NCBI RefSeq assembly: GCF_027580225.2
Contig: NC_073358.2
Location: 45,780,001 to 45,844,000, forward strand
Direction of reading: 5' to 3'
Length of the DNA: 64,000 nt
DNA from: Misgurnus anguillicaudatus
Taxonomy: Eukaryota; Chordata; Actinopteri; Cypriniformes; Cobitidae
The translations under genes and the position numbers were made by a program. The first letter of the stretch is position 1. Each line of letters opens with the position of its first letter. The notes below the pieces were generated by a model. It had not been told where the DNA came from, did not search any database, and saw only the letters and a program-made list of their open reading frames with translations. Below are positions 21,038 through 33,285 of this stretch, piece by piece.

Positions 21038-22173
21038 CTCATTCACCGCCAGCCTTTTTGAGAAAAGTTGCCCACCTGCATTTTTGTGATTTTAACAAAA
21101 GTTTCACAAAATTCCTTTGCAGGAAAAATTATCTTCTATAAATATATAAACATACAAATTATATCAAATTAAAGAACACACCCTTTGCTTTCAAACAAAC
21201 AATAAATAAACAAACAAACAAACAAAATGGGGAAAAAACTTTCATTATATATTTACTTTTTCCACTTAATTTAACCACTGAAATATGGATATTTCTCTTC
21301 AAAAATACAACATTTTGAGGAAAAAGCTTAAAAAATTGCGTTTTTGTAAAGGAATTTATGTTAGATATCAGACTCAGGGCGCACTCACACTATCCAAACC
21401 AAACCGCGCTCGGGCGCGTTTGACCCCCAAAGCCTGGTTTGTTTGACAAGTGTGATCGCTCTGTTCCGCGCCCGGGCGCGGATTGGTTAATCGCGCCATG
21501 GCCGGGTTGCAGAGGTGGGCCGGAGCGCGATTCACTTGGGCTCAGGCGCGGAAGGCTGTGGTGTGAGCGCATTCGCGCCTGAGCGCGATTCAAAAGGTGA
21601 AGACGTCAGCTGCGCGACCACTCACCTTCATCTGCCTCCGTAAAAACCTTTTGATGCGCGCAGCGGGGTTACGTGAATGTCCGAGCTGCACACGTGACAG
21701 GTCAACTAAGCAATATGATGACATGTGAGAGGGCTGTCTGTAATCGCGCACCAAACGACTCCGGGTAAAAAACACAGACTTATCATTACGGTGGGTTCCA
21801 GTGTTAAGGGAGAGCTTTACTTCCTGCTTTTTTCAAAACAAACGCATTTTAATGACGAAAGTGCGCCCGGACTCGGATCGATAAAAAGTACAGTGTGAGT
21901 GCGTGCACCATGGGGGAGAAGGGAGGGGTGACAATCGCACTGGGGCATGGTTTGGTTTGGTTTGGATAATGTGAGTGCGCCCTCAGAATGACTATCAAAC
22001 ATAAAGGCAGTTAAAATAAATCATTACTTCTTTTTAACTTCCGTTTTTGATAAATTCGGTTTTGATAAAAGCGGTATTACACTTTCACTTTGAAATTCGT
22101 CCAGAAAAGCATATTTATTAGTTAAATATTAACTCATAATTGACGAGATAACTCGTCAATGGCGGGGAATGAG
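21038..22173. mobile_element. TTAA-flanked element K, carrying a 9-bp-TSD insertion
   Basis: The ends CTCATTCACCGCCAG and AATGGCGGGGAATGAG are inverted repeats, next to TTAA at 21034-21037 and 22174-22177. Without the nested element about 520 bp remain, AT-rich and noncoding. Confidence 0.78.
21377..21982. mobile_element. 606-bp GC-rich element with long TIRs, nested in K
   Basis: The ends GGGCGCACTCACACTATCCA and GGATAATGTGAGTGCGCCC are inverted repeats of about 25 bp, extended inward by CCAAACCAAACC / GGTTTGGTTTGG. Flanking 9-mers TCAGACTCA (21368-21376) and TCAGAATGA (21983-21991) match at 7 of 9. The interior is strongly GC-rich with many GCGC dinucleotides and repeated GAGCGCGATTCA motifs, unlike the AT-rich host. 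The 60-70 codon minus-strand frames inside are composition artefacts. Confidence 0.82.
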
Positions 22174-22437
22174 TTAAAATGATGATTTTTATCAAAACAC
22201 CAACTACATTGACTCATTTTACAATTCCATATCATGTTATGTAGACAAAATAAAATATTTAAATTTTTATTTAGACAAAATAAAATCTTTTAATTCGCGT
22301 GAGGAAGCACACTTTTATGTCATTGGCTATATATGCCACTGCTGTAAAGGCTTATTGCACTATTAAAGTTAACGAGTATTCGATTGATCGATAGATTAAT
22401 TTAAATGATCATCGAATATGGGAAATTGCATTTTTTA

Positions 22438-22490
22438 TAGATAGATAGATAGATGGATAGATGGATATATGGATATATTGATATACTGTA
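22438..22490. repeat. GATA/GGATA microsatellite
   Basis: Tandem TAGATAGATAGATAGATGGA followed by GGATATATGGATATATTG, a short compound tract. Confidence 0.85.
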
Positions 22491-25312
22491 CTTTAGTGGT
22501 TCCCAACATGGCACCCAGGCACCAGGTTGCCCACACAGAGTCTGTGAGTTGCCCGTCAAAACACATTCTATTAATATTTATTTATTACATATTTTTTATA
22601 TTAGCTTGACTTCTTTTATGTATGTTAACATTTTAAACAATGATATACAGTAACAAGTAAAATTAAATCAAATCAAGTAAAACAATAAAAGTTTTATATC
22701 AAAAAAGTAGCCCTCCAGATTGTTTTATCTATTGCGGTCACTCGTTCGCAAATAGGTCCCCTGCTGTACTGTATGTACGAATGGTTGAGAATGTTAAGTG
22801 TAGATTTTTTTCTTGAGACATTATACAGTTAAGGTCTTAGTCCACATGGTCCAGCCCATGGACTTCAACTTCTTGAGCACTACAGCATAGACATTGGCTC
22901 ATAGCCTGTCACTTTGAATGACTCTATGAAAACCAAAAGCCATTTAAAACACAGTAGCGGGGTAATTTGTTTTGACATGGGCTAATACCTCTCTTAAACT
23001 TGGCCAGGTTTGGGTTCAGCAGCCCCATTTAAGCCAGGCTAGGACAGAGTGGCCCTGTCTGTGCTCTTCTACGAGAGGAATGTTTCTGGCATGTCTCAGT
23101 GAAATCTAGACACAGATCAAGACAAGACTGACATCACCGTGGCTTGTCTATCTCCCGTCGGTTTACTCGAACGTTACTGTGTTCATTTAAACATTCGTGG
23201 GAGAAACTGTGGGAACCAGGCCACCAGACGACCGAGCACAAGTTGGTGTTAACCGATTGCTAGCTTTCTGATCGTCGATAAATGCAAGCTTAGATGAGAC
23301 TTGCTTTTTATAGAGAAACAAAATCACCATCTGACAGGATGATCTCATGAGGTCTCGTGATATGCGTGGGAAGAGTGAAGGGTTTAGCAAAGCTTTGTCT
23401 ACACTGTCAAAGTCTAAAGAGGGCAAGGTAAACTCCAGAAACCTTTTAAAATGAGTCACACTAATTGAATTGCGCTGGCTTAACTCTCTCCATAATTGCA
23501 GAAAGATAAATATGACTCTTCCAAGATGCAGCTCGGTCTGTCGTCTCGCTAAAGGTGACAAAACGTATAGGAATTCCCGAAAACTGGTCATAATGAATAA
23601 ACAATACAGGAAATGAAAGGGAACAAGCAAGTCTGTACCTGAGGGTTTTATTTCTAAAAGTGTGTATTTGTTTAATGTTAAAATAATTTCTCCAATACCA
23701 GCTTAATATCCAGAGGCAAGTATATCTATAACAAAGATCTTGTGGTTTTTTTTTGGTGGAGGGGCAGTCATGCCTGATCATGCATTTTATTTTGGGCAGA
23801 CAGTGCACCTTTGTAGTCATTAGTGCCATCTGTTGGCCAGTATGGCTGCTGCCTCTGTGTTTTTTTTTTTTTTTGGACATAGATCGATATTTAAATTAGT
23901 TGTAATTTAAAAACAAAAGCGATGTCTACAGTGTTTCAGTGTAGATGCTTTTATGTCTAATAATGTCCTTGTCTGGGTTTATTTCTCATCTTTACTGTTT
24001 TGAACATGTTTGGCTCCAGGTGCTTTTGACTGCGTCTGACAGCCAGCTGTTCCACTTTCCTTTTGTTTGTAGATGAGTATATTAAATATCATTATCTTGG
24101 TATGAAAACCATTGAAGTTGTATCAGTGAGTAGCCCCCATAGATGCAAGTGTGCGTATGTAAACCGCTTTCACACAGTCCCCTCAGGGGCTTTTAAAATC
24201 GAATCATTCATAAAAATTATTCATGCTGTTAATTTACAAACATTGCCGTGTTGCACATGGGATATGTCATATAAAATTCACATATGGAAAGATGATGTTG
24301 AATGCTCACCATTGAGGTTTAAATGTTACATTGTTAACAAACCAACACCTGTCTAGCACAAGTTGAAATAATCTTCAGAAGTGATCGACATCAGGTGCTC
24401 ATGCCAGGCAGATGCTTTTGTCCCTGTTGACGACATGCTTGTGTTTCTTAGTAACATAATTACATCAAATATAATAGCCGAGCGGCAGCTGGCCTTTGGC
24501 AATGTGTGCCAGGCAATAACTCAAAAACATTAAAAACAATAAACTACCAGGCTAAAAGAGACAAAAAAGGGTATCGTTTTTCATAAGCGGTGGTCAAACA
24601 TCACGTACGCGCAACAACACGGATCGTGCCCGTGGCATAAAAAGAGAGAAAGGTGTGCGGCAGTTAAAAGGAAGGTGTTGATACACTGTATCCGCTAGCG
24701 AACAATTCACCTGCCCGCATCTCTCACCGCAGTCATTGAACGGACGAGCGTGTCTTTTCTTCGTGCAAATTGACATGTCATCGCTTGACTGTATTGATCC
24801 AACCTCAGGTGCAAAGTGCGACGGCCCGCTGGACACCTTTTGGCTTTTTTGTTTTTGTTTGTTTCATCTTTACTCTGGAACAGACCGCTGCAGCATGTAC
24901 AAAAAGTAGGCAAACACTGTGTGCAAGCTGCAGTCGCCTTCTTAAAAGAGAAGACAAAACAATACCAATTTTAACTGTATCAAGCTCTCAGGTCTGTACA
25001 AACACAGGCTAAAGGGATCTGTAGGAGAGACCGTGCTTAGCATCCTCGTTGTGTTGCACGATGACAGCTGCTGTTAAAGGTCTTTTGTGTGGACATGGAC
25101 ACTGTAGACAGGAGAGCTCAGTAACACACACAAAAAACTAGCGGGACTGCCTGCAGCTGCCTGAGGTTGCCTCTCTGAAGTCCCTGCTTTTAGTAGCGTC
25201 GAACTGATTGGGTATCAAAGAGACCAGATAGTGTCCATTTAAACTGAGAAAAAAATTTTTAGTGAATAAACTTTAAGAATTTTTAGCAAATTCATATTTT
25301 TAAGAGATTAGT
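22491..25312. other. Long non-repetitive stretch, possible regulatory DNA
   Basis: About 2.8 kb with few recognisable repeats. G+C is balanced between 22840 and 23480 and between 24580 and 25210. Two overlapping minus-strand frames (147 codons at 23187-23630, 139 codons at 23461-23880) are the longest in the window. They show no domain, no signal peptide, and overlap each other out of frame, so I do not call them genes. A T-run lies at 23860. The stretch is a candidate place for conserved noncoding elements. Confidence 0.35.
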
Positions 25313-25316
25313 ATCT

Positions 25317-26233
25317 GGGTGATTCTCACGAAAACTTGGTTTTAAAAATGTCAAGCATGAAAATTTAAAAATTGCTTAAATTTACTTTTTTTCCCACCAG
25401 ACATTGAAAAACAAAGTCTGGAGTAAATGGGAACATTAATTTAAAAACTTTTACTTATCATTTAACACTTTTTGTAGCATAATTTTAAAAATTAGTCCTA
25501 AAAAATCTCATTACCGCAACAGTCAGAAAACATCAACACTGACATATTTTCAAAATGACATGACAAACCTGAAAGAACATAATTTGGAGATTCTGCACAT
25601 GCATTTAAAATCAAAGTATTATGCTTCTATTAATTAAATTAACATTTAATAAGCATCTGTTGCGGTAACGATAATCAAAATGTCGTGTAAGCATTCTGAC
25701 AAGACAATATTTCAAATTAACTGTAAAAAAATGATCTTACCTGGTAGCCATCTTGAAGGAACTGGTCCATGTGCTTGGTCACTCAAAATCAAACTTTATT
25801 AAAATTCTGTATGTGTGCTTAAACTGTTCTCAAAAAGTGTTGCGGAGGATGAGAACATCAGGCATGGACACATCATTTTCCTAATTTTTCTTCATTATTA
25901 TTATACATGAATATTCAGTAAATTTTTTTCTGTCATCTAAAGTAGTCTAGCAAAACATCCATTTATTTTTTTTCTTAATATTTTTGTGTTAATTTGATTA
26001 AATTACAACATAACACATCTTCAAACACAGCCGGACACATTGCGGTAATGAGAATTTCAGCAGAAAATTAGATAAAATTTCCAATTATAAATTCTTATGT
26101 TGAAATCACACATTGTGCAAGGTAGAACACAGTATTGTGTTAATTCTGATGCTTTTTAATGTTACTATATTACACATTTTAAAGCTAAAATCATTAGTGC
26201 CGTGGTGTTTCAATGGTTTCGTGAGAATCACCC
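25317..26233 (+). mobile_element. Family E element, copy E1
   Basis: A 917-bp element with ends GGGTGATTCTCACGAAAACT and GGTTTCGTGAGAATCACCC, and a 4-bp TSD ATCT on both sides (25313-25316, 26234-26237). The motif TTACCGCAAC or its complement occurs near 25511, 25659, 25839 (variant TTGCGGAGG) and 26039. On the minus strand an ATG at 25749-25751 reads ATGGCTACCAG followed directly by splice donor GTAAG. It is near-identical to E4 in inverse orientation. No transposase is present. A variable 4-bp TSD is known for Sola and Chapaev superfamilies. Confidence 0.88.
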
Positions 26234-26419
26234 ATCTAGGCTAAAGTCTCATAATCTAAGTATCTAAGTTTGATTTTACTTATTGATCTTATATTGATTT
26301 CTATCTTTGACATGACCTTATAGTCAATATTAAAGATATCAAGGTTATATATTCACAGAATGTTGTTTTACATTATTTAGGATGAATTCATATGGAAAAC
26401 AGTAATAATATTTATATTT

Positions 26420-27298
26420 GAAGAGTTTGGTTCCAAAACGCAATAAATTCATTTTGACTAATTTTGGTAAAAATGTGTTTTCTATACCAAGAAAGTGACA
26501 AGATGAATACCACTATTTTCTGGTACAAATGTTCACATAGCATCTTTAGGTTATGATAACATTAAAAAATTCAAATCCATAATTTGATTTTCAAAGATTT
26601 ATTAGAAAAAAATACTTTTTTTTCTCGCAAAATGCAATAAATCTATTGAATCAATATATAAATGTAAATCATCTTTGCCATGTTATATTAATTTAGTTGA
26701 CTAGTGGTATAAACTGATTAAAAAAAATAAACATTAATGGCATCAATCAAAACACTTACTTTGTCATATTAAGTACACTGTCATTGCTGCTGTCATCATT
26801 GGGACGTCATTGCTGAACTTTTTCGACAGCGATCAGCTGTTAAATGTTTTGGTTCTGCTCAATTTTCGTTAAATTTGTGTAAAATAATGGAAAGTTTTTC
26901 ATAAGATCCCCTGGGGTCAATGTGTTAGCATGACAGAAGCTTGATGCTGTCGTGTGAGAACAAGCAACAGCCAACATTTTTCCATCTCCCGAGTGCGTAA
27001 ATTATTCGATTTTGTTGGTTTACGTTTCTTCCCCCCACAGAAAACCACCACAGGTTTATCAATGCCATCAAAATTACTATTTTATTTTTGTTTGTTTGTT
27101 GATCACAAAGTAGATGAGGAAAACTAGGATTCCGTGTGTATTCAAAGCGCCGGCCTTATTGTTTACAATGCGTGGAATAGTGCACTGTGATTGGTTAAGC
27201 GGATTTATTGCATTCTGCAGAGAAAGAGGACTATTTTTTGTCACAGTTTGGAAAAAATGGAGAAAAGATGATAGAATAATTTTTGAACCAAACTCTTT
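26420..27298 (-). mobile_element. Family F element, copy F1
   Basis: An 879-bp element with ends GAAGAGTTTGGTTCCAAAAC and GAACCAAACTCTT, flanked by ATTT on both sides (26416-26419, 27299-27302). Motifs of AAAACGCAATAAAT type occur near both ends (26433, 26628, inverse at 27204). It aligns with F2 in inverse orientation. A frame corresponding to the short F2 frame is present on the minus strand around 26940-27040, but its start codon is lost. Confidence 0.82.
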
Positions 27299-27302
27299 AT
27301 TT

Positions 27303-27592
27303 AGAAATATGTCGATATATCGATCAGTAATCGGTATCAGACGATAAACGCAGTTTTTCACACTGTCAGGCGAAAGTTTAAAAACAGCCAAAAGTCATGG
27401 TCGATATATGCTGTCAATCAAAAGAGAACAGGAAAATGCAATGAATTTGTGCTCTCTGTATATAAAATGTAAAGAAACATCACTAGTTTAATGTTAAATA
27501 TTAATAGTCAATAGTTATTAATATTAATAATCCTTGTTGCACTTAAATTATCAACTTAATTTAATGAGGTTCATTTTAACTTTCTTGACTAG
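27303..27592. other. AT-rich stretch with possible hAT-like patch
   Basis: GTCGATATATCGATCAGTAA and GGTCGATATATGC near 27310-27410 resemble decayed hAT subterminal palindromes, but no termini can be fixed. Confidence 0.3.
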
Positions 27593-27678
27593 TAAGGAGT
27601 TGCTATAAATAATAGAAATAAAGTTGAAATTACTTAAACTAATTTAACTTTATTTTATAATTTATAGCAACTCCTTAT
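27593..27678. repeat. Short palindrome, possible MITE core
   Basis: AAGGAGTTGCTATAAAT (about 27595) and ATTTATAGCAACTCCTTA (about 27661) are perfect inverted arms around an AT-rich loop of about 45 bp. Downstream at 27700-27890, TGTGTTGTTTTAACACATC and similar alternating GTGTT/AACAC motifs form a second degenerate palindromic patch. Confidence 0.65.
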
Positions 27679-28543
27679 TCACTCTTAAAATGAATGTGTT
27701 TTAAAACATTTAATGTGTTGTTCTTAACTTGACACATCTTGGTGTTATTTTTGGAACAACACACTTTGCGTTGTTTTAACACATCTTGTGTTGTCCCTTT
27801 TATTTATTTAAACCCAAAATCAACACGAAATGACACATGCTAAAATGACACATAATGTGTTAAATGGGATAAGACACAAGTGTGTCAATGAAAAATTCAA
27901 AGTATTATTCAATTGCTATTGCGATATAACGTATTTGAAGGAAGACTAGTAACTTGCATGCGCAAATAAGGGCAAAATGTAACAAGCTCTTTCTAACTTG
28001 TTATTACAGTAGAAAGTGAGTTTCTAATACAGTTTGTTGTAGCCATAATACAGTTTGTTGTAGCCATTAGCATCACTTAGAAACACTTATGTAAAGCATA
28101 TGAAACATGTTTTACTGTATGTAGAAAGTAAAAAGTTCTTATTGTGTCAATGGGAGGAAAATGCAGTGAATACGTGATAGTTCGACTGTGTAATATTATC
28201 TGTTGCATTAGAAGATGCATTTCTAAACCTATTTGTAAATGTCAATAGGGATGCTGACACTTCTGATGAAGAGTGGTTACCAGAGGCCTCTGGACCACAG
28301 ACAAATCATTCCTGCCTTTCTAAACATCTTCACCTGCGTTCACCTGTGCCAAGGGAAGAGGAAAGAAAAGGACACAGATAGAATCTCCATCTGACTCACG
28401 CAGTACTGTATGGTTGGTGAAAATACAATGCTGTTTTGTGCATGTTTATTTAGAAAAGAAAACTGTACTTTGAGGCAGACTGTTGACAGATTATTGTAAG
28501 ATAGTATTGTGAATGTGTGCAAATGGCATCACTAGAACAGGTC

Positions 28544-28920
28544 TGATGGTACATTACTCTGCTATTCATAATCCTAAAGTGTGAACTTTGTGTATGAATA
28601 GAGCAGGCATGATGGTACATTACTCTGATAGCCATAATCCTAAAGTGTGAATTTTGTGTATGAATACAGCAGGCATAATGGGACATTACTTTGCTATTCA
28701 TAATCCTAAAGTGTGAATTTTGTGTATGAATAGAGCAGGCATGATGGTACATTACTCTGATAGCCATAATCCTAAAGTGTGAATTTTATGTATGAGTACA
28801 GCAGGGATGATGGGACATTACACTGCTATTCATAATCCTGAAGTGTGAATTTTGTGTATGAAAAGAGCAGGCATGATGGTACATTACACTTATAGTCATA
28901 ATCCTAAAGTGTAAATGCAA
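28544..28920. repeat. Tandem repeat, 6 copies of 66 bp arranged as dimers
   Basis: Units begin TGATGG(T/G)ACATTAC at 28544, 28610, 28676, 28742, 28808 and 28874, exactly 66 bp apart. Alternate units read TGCTATTCATAATCC and TGATAGCCATAATCC, so the ancestral duplication was of a 132-bp dimer. Because 66 is divisible by three, a minus-strand frame (28450-28767, 105 codons) stays open as a 22-residue repeat including IHTQNSHFRIM. There is no start context, signal or domain to support translation. Confidence 0.95.
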
Positions 28921-31900
28921 TACTTTGTAAATAGTTTGTATTTTTGACTCGTGTCACAGCACTGCCAAGCTATGTGCAATACTTTATCACAGTTTGTTGA
29001 TAACTACTATATTGTAAACATATAAAAACCTATACATAAATTTGTTCTTTAATGTTGTACATTTTCCTAAACCATGCAAAATTATGTAAGTAAATAAAGA
29101 CATTGTTTCATTTTATATGAGTAAGTAATTGGGTGTCCTTTTGGAGCCTTCAAATAGCACACCAAGAAAAATGCACATAAATACCTTTTAAAATATATCC
29201 AGAAAGTTAGTATTTTCCAGAAAAAAACAGTGTATATTATTCTGTCACATACTAAATCAAAATAAAATGTGTGGAAATGGTCAGATAAACATGTTAGACC
29301 TCAATGTAGAAGGTGGTAACCAAGTGTCCCTTTGGAGTCTCCAAGTGGCTTTTTTTGGAAAGACACCCAGACATACACTAACAAAAAAGCTTGTAAAAAC
29401 CTCATTTTTGCTTGTATCAACTTCAAATTTTACAAATAGACTGTCAAGACCTGTGAGTTTAGATCAATTATATTTTCAGGCTCATTTACCACTGGTTGGT
29501 TAGTTATTTTGCCATAGAAATGTAAGAATGAAAATATTTTAAAAGAGAAAAAATCTTGAGCGCTGTATTTCTGCTGCCATATCTATGAAATATTTATTGC
29601 TAGAACAGTTCTGCATTTCTAGTAGTGAAATTTAAAGTGTTAGCTTTCAAAAGACACCTTGGTTATGTTTGTAGACAATAGGATGCATGAGCAACAGCCT
29701 TTTTATTTTGGGTATGCCATTTGCCAGAGTGTGGGGGGGGCTGGCTCGACGTCTAAGAGGTTAAGAAAGTTCAAGTTGATTAAACTTAAAATTTAACAAA
29801 GATTTTTTACAGTGTAGTTATAAAAGTTGTATAATTTAATAATTGTTTGTCTTGATTTTACAAAGTGAAATGTAGTAGATCTTCACTAAAGCTTCTTATG
29901 TTTTTTTGTAACTTTTATTTGGTGTGCAAATTCTTTACTGTAAAATAATTTTGTGCACAACACAATTTTTTTATATTGATAATAAATGTATTTTATATAG
30001 AACTGTAAAGTACATTCTTAAAAGTATTTGTAGCACCATTTTTTATTTAATTATGTTTTTTTTTAATCCAAATCAGTTCTTATCTGAAATTCAATATCTG
30101 TTTCACATGGAGCTCTCGATATAAGGGATTTCGGGGACAATTAAAACGTTCATATAATGAGAAGGTCATTAAGGTCGGGCAGACAGAAAGCGCATTTATT
30201 CTCGGTGGAAGTCCGGTGTGGTGGGGATGACAGATGCCGGCAGCTGATTGGCCGGTTCCTGCTCGGATGGGACTCTCTGTCAACAGGTCCCAATTAGGCC
30301 AATCAGAATGGAAGGAAGTAGCTCAGATGGGTCACTTTGTTAGTGGCTCTGTTTGTGAAGCTGAGATGAAAAACAAAACACAATTGCCTGTTCTTTCTTT
30401 CCTCCATCTGACCCGTTACTGATTTCGTGGAGTCGAAGTGACAAGGGATTTTGTCTTGTTTTGACCTCTGTGTTTTTGACGCACTATGAAGCCATTGAGC
30501 CATTGTTGTTGCTTTTAATGTCGCCGATGATATAAATATTGCTCGGTGTTGCATCTGCGATTTTGAATAGAGTTTAATGGGTGAGCCAACATCCTGGTTT
30601 AAATGTGTCATCAAGACCCATTCAGCAAGGACGCACAATCTGATGCGAAACAATAATGGGTCAAATTTAATGCTTTTGTAGGTTTTGCTTGAGTTCACAA
30701 TAGTTTAATAAAGCAGCAATAGTGTTATTGTAAAAATCACATCCCGAGATTCCGACAATTGAATAATTCCAAGTCAAGTGAATATTTTCATGCTTATGTA
30801 TTGCAAACATGCTAATATGATCCTTAAGGGTTCATAAAAAAAAGTTTATATAAAAGCACAAAAATATTTTTTTTATTTTTGCCAAGCTTAAAAATGTAAG
30901 CTTCTCTTTGAGGACACAATTCCAGTATGCAAACAGACAAAATACATAAATTGCCAGTCCCACCCAAACCATGTTTCAACCATTTAAAGAGTTGGATGGT
31001 GCAAGAGTCGACAGAGAAAGCGTCTGCAATCCAAACCCTTGTTCTGTGATGTGGGATATTTTTGAGGCTGTCTGGCCTTTAAAAAGCACAAGCAATATTT
31101 TTGTTCAGCTTCTAGTGGAGCATGATGTTGTGAATGGCTTTGAGGGCAGACAGATGCCTGTGCGGCCCTGGAGCAGAAGCCGGCCGAACCCCCAGGACCG
31201 GGCCAAAGCCCCTGCTGATGAACTGGAACCCCTTTAACACTTTGATGTAGTGTGATAAACAGATGTAGACTATGTAGTGTATTTTGTCAGTCTGACTTAT
31301 AGTGGTCTCATTAGAAAGACACTTCTAAGTAATGCATAAAAAACAATGAAGCGTATCAGACGCAAAAATTAAAGCGACCTTAAGAGATTTAAAACTCACA
31401 GCTGTCTCAAGTTTGACAGTATGTGCTTTTTATATCTTCGTCACTCATCTCAAGCGAGTTTAATATAACAGGTTTGTGTCTAAAATTGCACCGTGCACAG
31501 ATTTATTTCGATTTTTATCTTGGCCAAAAATAAAGTCTACCCTTAGCAGAGCTGTTCTCCATCCACTGTTGACACAAAGCTCTGCACACTTTTTGAAGAG
31601 CGAAACAAAATCGAGCATCTCCCAGCGGTCCCTGCTTCTTTTCCCAGGCTCATTAATCATACACCCTGCAGGGACCAATCACACAGCACCCTGACTATCC
31701 GTAAGCCCCTCTCCTTGTGTCCACACCGGCCTGCATCGGAGAACGCTGCGTCTCAACAAGGGAAAAAATTATGAGCTCCTTTGTCAACAATATTAGTTAC
31801 CAGTGGCCTTCATCCCTGAGCGTAAGGGTCGCGTCCATAAAGATTTCCGAAACATTAAACCTAAGGCATCTTTTGTTACTCGCAGAGCGCGCTGGGTGGT

Positions 31901-32529
31901 GTTACACAACCAAAGAGAAACATATACGATGCCTTTGAGACTCGCTCGAAGCAGCTTGCTTAACTGATTGTAAATGGCTTTTCCTTTGGGGAGTGAACTG
32001 AGAGATTTCTATGTGGACTCCTGCAGAAGTGCTAACTATGGTTAGATTATCACCCGGGCCCTTGGTATCCTCTAGCGAAGACGTTTTGCTGTTGTGTTTT
32101 GGAGTAAAATTGAATGACCGGTTATCGCCTGAGCCAGATCTGTCAGAGTTTCATTTCTCTCATTAGTCATTTGGAAATTTGGACTTGCAACACATTTGAC
32201 ATTTCACTGCCTTTGTAACGCGGTTTACCATTGGGTGTGTGACGATTAAAAATAATACGCAGAATAAAAGCAAGGCCAAATCTTATTCTCTTTCTAAATG
32301 TCAAACAAACCGGTTTTTATACAAAAGCTATTCACACCAAGTCCAGTGCCAAATTTGCATTTAGAAATAATGAGGAAAATTTTTGCAATGTATTTTAACT
32401 CTGTTGTTAATACAGGTCGCTTTTTTAACACTGTTATCTGTGTGTTTAAAGTTGACCGTTTAGATTTGGTGTACGTCAACTTAAAAAGTGAACTTATATA
32501 TGTAGGTTTGCTCGTATTTGTAAGTATGG
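28921..32529. other. Long non-repetitive stretch, possible regulatory DNA
   Basis: About 3.6 kb without a clear transposon. Two related patches, GTGTCCTTTTGGAGCCTTC (29133) and GTGTCCCTTTGGAGTCTCC (29322), hint at an old duplication. 30090-30420 and 30960-32200 have balanced composition and unusual unbroken sequence such as CCGGCAGCTGATTGGCCGG and TTAATCATACACCCTGCAGG. Frames of 131 codons (30303-30698, minus), 88 (30971-31237) and 96 (32294-32584, minus) show no domains. No splice-bounded exon is convincing. Confidence 0.35.
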
Positions 32530-32893
32530 TATTCCTGTAACTCAACATGGAATTGATCATGGGTTTGATTCTCAGGAGACACAAAGGGACGGTTTCCCGG
32601 ACAGGGTTAGGCTAGGCCCAGACTAAAATGCATGTTTGAGCTGCCTTAAATTAAAAAACATTTAGCATGTCTTAAGATATATCCGTGCCATTGTTTTGTC
32701 TCAAGATGCACACCAGTATTGTTTTATGAAAGGTATGTTTGTAAAAACTCCTTAAATGTCCTAATATAGCTAAGGCCTGGTCTTGGCTTAATCTAAACCC
32801 TGTCTGGGAAAATGCCCTATAGTGATAAAATGTATACTTTGTAATGCACTGTAACTCACTTCGGGTAGAAGAATCTGCCAAATGCATAAAATG
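32530..32893 (+). mobile_element. tRNA-derived SINE, copy S3, split by a MITE
   Basis: The 5' part has GGGTTTGATTCTCAGGAGAC, a B-box-like motif, up to 32585. The 3' part resumes at 32819 with AAAATGTATACTTTGTAATG and ends CTGTAACTCACTTCGGG then AATCTGCCAAATGCATAAA, the same tail as S1. Without the insert about 130 bp remain. Confidence 0.75.
32586..32818. mobile_element. MITE (GGTTTCCCGGACAGGG type), copy 1, inside SINE S3
   Basis: A 233-bp element with imperfect inverted ends GGGACGGTTTCCCGGACAGG and CCTGTCTGGGAAAATGCCCT. It is closely related to the copy at 36431-36670. No coding capacity. Flanks AAA and ATA do not give a clear TSD. Confidence 0.8.
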
Positions 32894-32989
32894 TTTTTTT
32901 TTTTAAAGAAAATGATTGCAAAATGAAGGTGGGAAGTAAATTTAAGGGTGATTCTCACAAAATTCAGATTTAGAAGGTGTCCAGCATCA

Positions 32990-33285
32990 GGGGCCTCATG
33001 TATAAAGCATGCTTACGCACAAAACAGGGCTGGAAACGTGAGTATGCCAGTTCCAACGCAAATGTTGCGATCTTTAAAAAATCAAACTTGATGGGAGAAT
33101 GGGCTTGAAGGGTGGGATCTCAGGATGATTCATGTATGCACACTTGCAGGTGATCTGTGATTAATAAAGGGGACATTGATTTGTTTTATAAGTCTTCATA
33201 ATTTTTGGTGTATGACATTTTTGGCTTTTGTGCGTACGTAGACTTTTAGTAAGAATCCTACGCACAGTTTTATACATGAGGCCCC
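32990..33285. mobile_element. MITE (GGGGCCTCATGTATAAA type) inside E2
   Basis: A 296-bp element with inverted ends GGGGCCTCATGTATAAA and TTTTATACATGAGGCCCC, and inner TACGCACAAAAC / CCTACGCACAGTTTT. The uninterrupted site in E5 reads CATCAGAATTTT. The duplication is at most a base or two, so the superfamily is unclear. Confidence 0.85.

Larger units (their letters stand above)
20306..22425. mobile_element. hAT-like element, right end lost, carrying a nested TTAA element
   Basis: The left end reads TAGGTATGTTAACAATTAAT then ATCGATCTTCGATTAATTG. Matching subterminal AAGTTAACGAGTATTCGATT and GATCGATAGATTAATTTA lie at 22368-22410, but the expected terminal CCCTA is missing where a GATA microsatellite begins. 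The assignment of both parts to one element is an inference from similar subterminal motifs. Confidence 0.5.

Noticed and set aside
23187..23880. Two overlapping minus-strand frames of 147 and 139 codons, the longest in the window
   Set aside because: They overlap out of frame, have no recognisable domain, no repeated family support, no convincing promoter or splice context, and a low-complexity lysine run at the start of one. Length alone is within chance for 64 kb.
28544..28920. CRISPR-like regular spacing
   Set aside because: The 66-bp units are contiguous and similar throughout, without unique spacers; the sequence is of fish type.
30303..30698. 131-codon minus-strand frame
   Set aside because: No domain recognised, and frames on the other strand overlap it. 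Treated as chance in a balanced-composition block.
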